Positions 40,852 to 41,059 of a stretch of 41,059 bases of DNA are shown here, one piece after another. Source of the stretch: Gracilariopsis chorda (lineage: Eukaryota > Rhodophyta > Florideophyceae > Gracilariales > Gracilariaceae). Below the pieces are notes generated by a model. That model was not told the DNA's origin. It was given only the letters and a program-made list of their open reading frames with translations, and ran no database searches. Numbering within the stretch: the stretch's first letter is position 1; every line of letters starts with the position of its first letter. The stretch spans positions 1-41,059 of the forward strand of contig NBIV01000397.1 of assembly GCA_003194525.1 (NCBI GenBank). Reading direction: 5' to 3'. The translations under genes and the position numbers were made by a program.

Positions 40852-41059
40852 CTTCGGCGGGTGGGTTGGTTTCCTCGACAACGAGTGCTTCATCCCGTTG
40901 ACGGGGGTTTCTATCCGCATAAGCGGGGGTTGCAACGGATGGTTGCGTGATCTCCCGAATCGGGGTGTATGAAGCTTGCCGCGCACGCGGGGTCTGTGGT
41001 AGGGCGTGAGAAAAGTCCGTTTTAGCACGGAGGTAGGAAGCCGTCGGGACGGAACGTTT
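40840..41059 (-). CDS. gag: gag C-terminus (element 2, cut by right edge)
   Basis: Matches the end of element 1 gag: LKRTFLTPYHRPR in one frame, ending with PPKAEN and the same TAA (40842-40840). The zinc knuckle would lie just beyond the window edge. Only about 70 codons are visible, with a frame difference from element 1 caused by GGCGGGTGGG against GGCGGTGGG. Confidence 0.75.
   Translation of the reverse strand, partial: NVPSRRLPTSVLKRTFLTPYHRPRVRGKLHTPRFGRSRNHPLQPPLMRIETPVNGMKHSLSRKPTHPPKAEN

Larger units (their letters stand above)
33500..41059 (-). mobile_element. Ty3/gypsy chromovirus, element 2 (3' half, cut by right edge)
   Basis: Reading the minus strand from the right edge: gag C-terminus, protease, RT, RNase H, integrase, a long linker, chromodomain, polypurine tract and 3' LTR. 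By comparison with element 1, about 2.9 kb (rest of gag, primer site, 5' LTR) should lie beyond 41059. The left boundary falls inside the putative transposase gene, at ATACG/TGTGG (33499/33500). The 4.1-kb pol ORF is uninterrupted, so this is a recent insertion. Confidence 0.95.

Noticed and set aside
1..41059. Single circular molecule, since both ends overlap by 1.9 kb
   Set aside because: The copies differ at many bases, the flanks of the two LTRs do not form a target duplication, and a repeat family explains the overlap.

Overview
The window is eukaryotic nuclear DNA. It has a 13.4 kb intronless gene for a TRRAP/Tra1 subunit, a C2H2 zinc-finger gene with one short GT-AG intron, a decayed NB-ARC/WD40 (NLR-like) gene, a putative DDE-type transposase gene, and two partial copies of one Ty3/gypsy chromovirus. 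Giant single-exon genes, few short introns, NB-ARC/WD40 genes and many LTR elements would fit a red alga (for example a florideophyte such as Chondrus). That taxonomic guess is inference and not secure.

Layout, left to right. Bases 1-4750 are the 5' half of a minus-strand Ty3/gypsy element (element 1: RT, protease, gag, primer-binding site, 5' LTR), cut by the left edge. Element 1 sits in an old, diverged plus-strand LTR relic (about 4780-5140). Bases 5141-8604 are gene-poor and become GC-rich. A five-finger C2H2 gene runs on the minus strand from 10045 to 8650. A perfect 30-bp palindrome (10412-10441) lies just past the stop of the TRRAP/Tra1 gene (23930-10485, minus). Bases 23931-25388 hold no recognised gene. 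An NB-ARC/WD40 pseudogene (25389-28078, plus) follows, then 3 kb with nothing recognised. A gene for a Cys-rich, AT-hook, zinc-ribbon, RNase-H-like (putative transposase) protein starts at 31117, has one in-frame stop, and is cut at 33499 by element 2. Bases 33500-41059 are the 3' half of element 2 (3' LTR, polypurine tract, antisense ORF, chromodomain-integrase-RNase H-RT, protease, end of gag), cut by the right edge.

Bases 1-1889 and 39157-41059 are the same part of the element. Placing the copies end to end gives a full-length element of about 10.4 kb with 802-bp LTRs. The two LTRs differ by about 12 substitutions and no indels by eye. The 1.9 kb internal overlap has at least 15 one-base indels, mostly in G or C runs, which suggests low base quality at contig ends.

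Most striking observation: the retroelement, LTRs and coding sequence alike, is packed with short near-perfect palindromes (4-6 bp arms, usually CCNN...NNGG, loops of 2-5 nt), roughly one per 30-45 bp. The neighbouring host genes do not show this by eye. Other points of interest are a candidate -1 frameshift site at the gag/pol junction, conserved in both copies; a long disordered linker with internal repeats between integrase and chromodomain; an antisense ORF with its own poly(A) signal; and the putative transposase.
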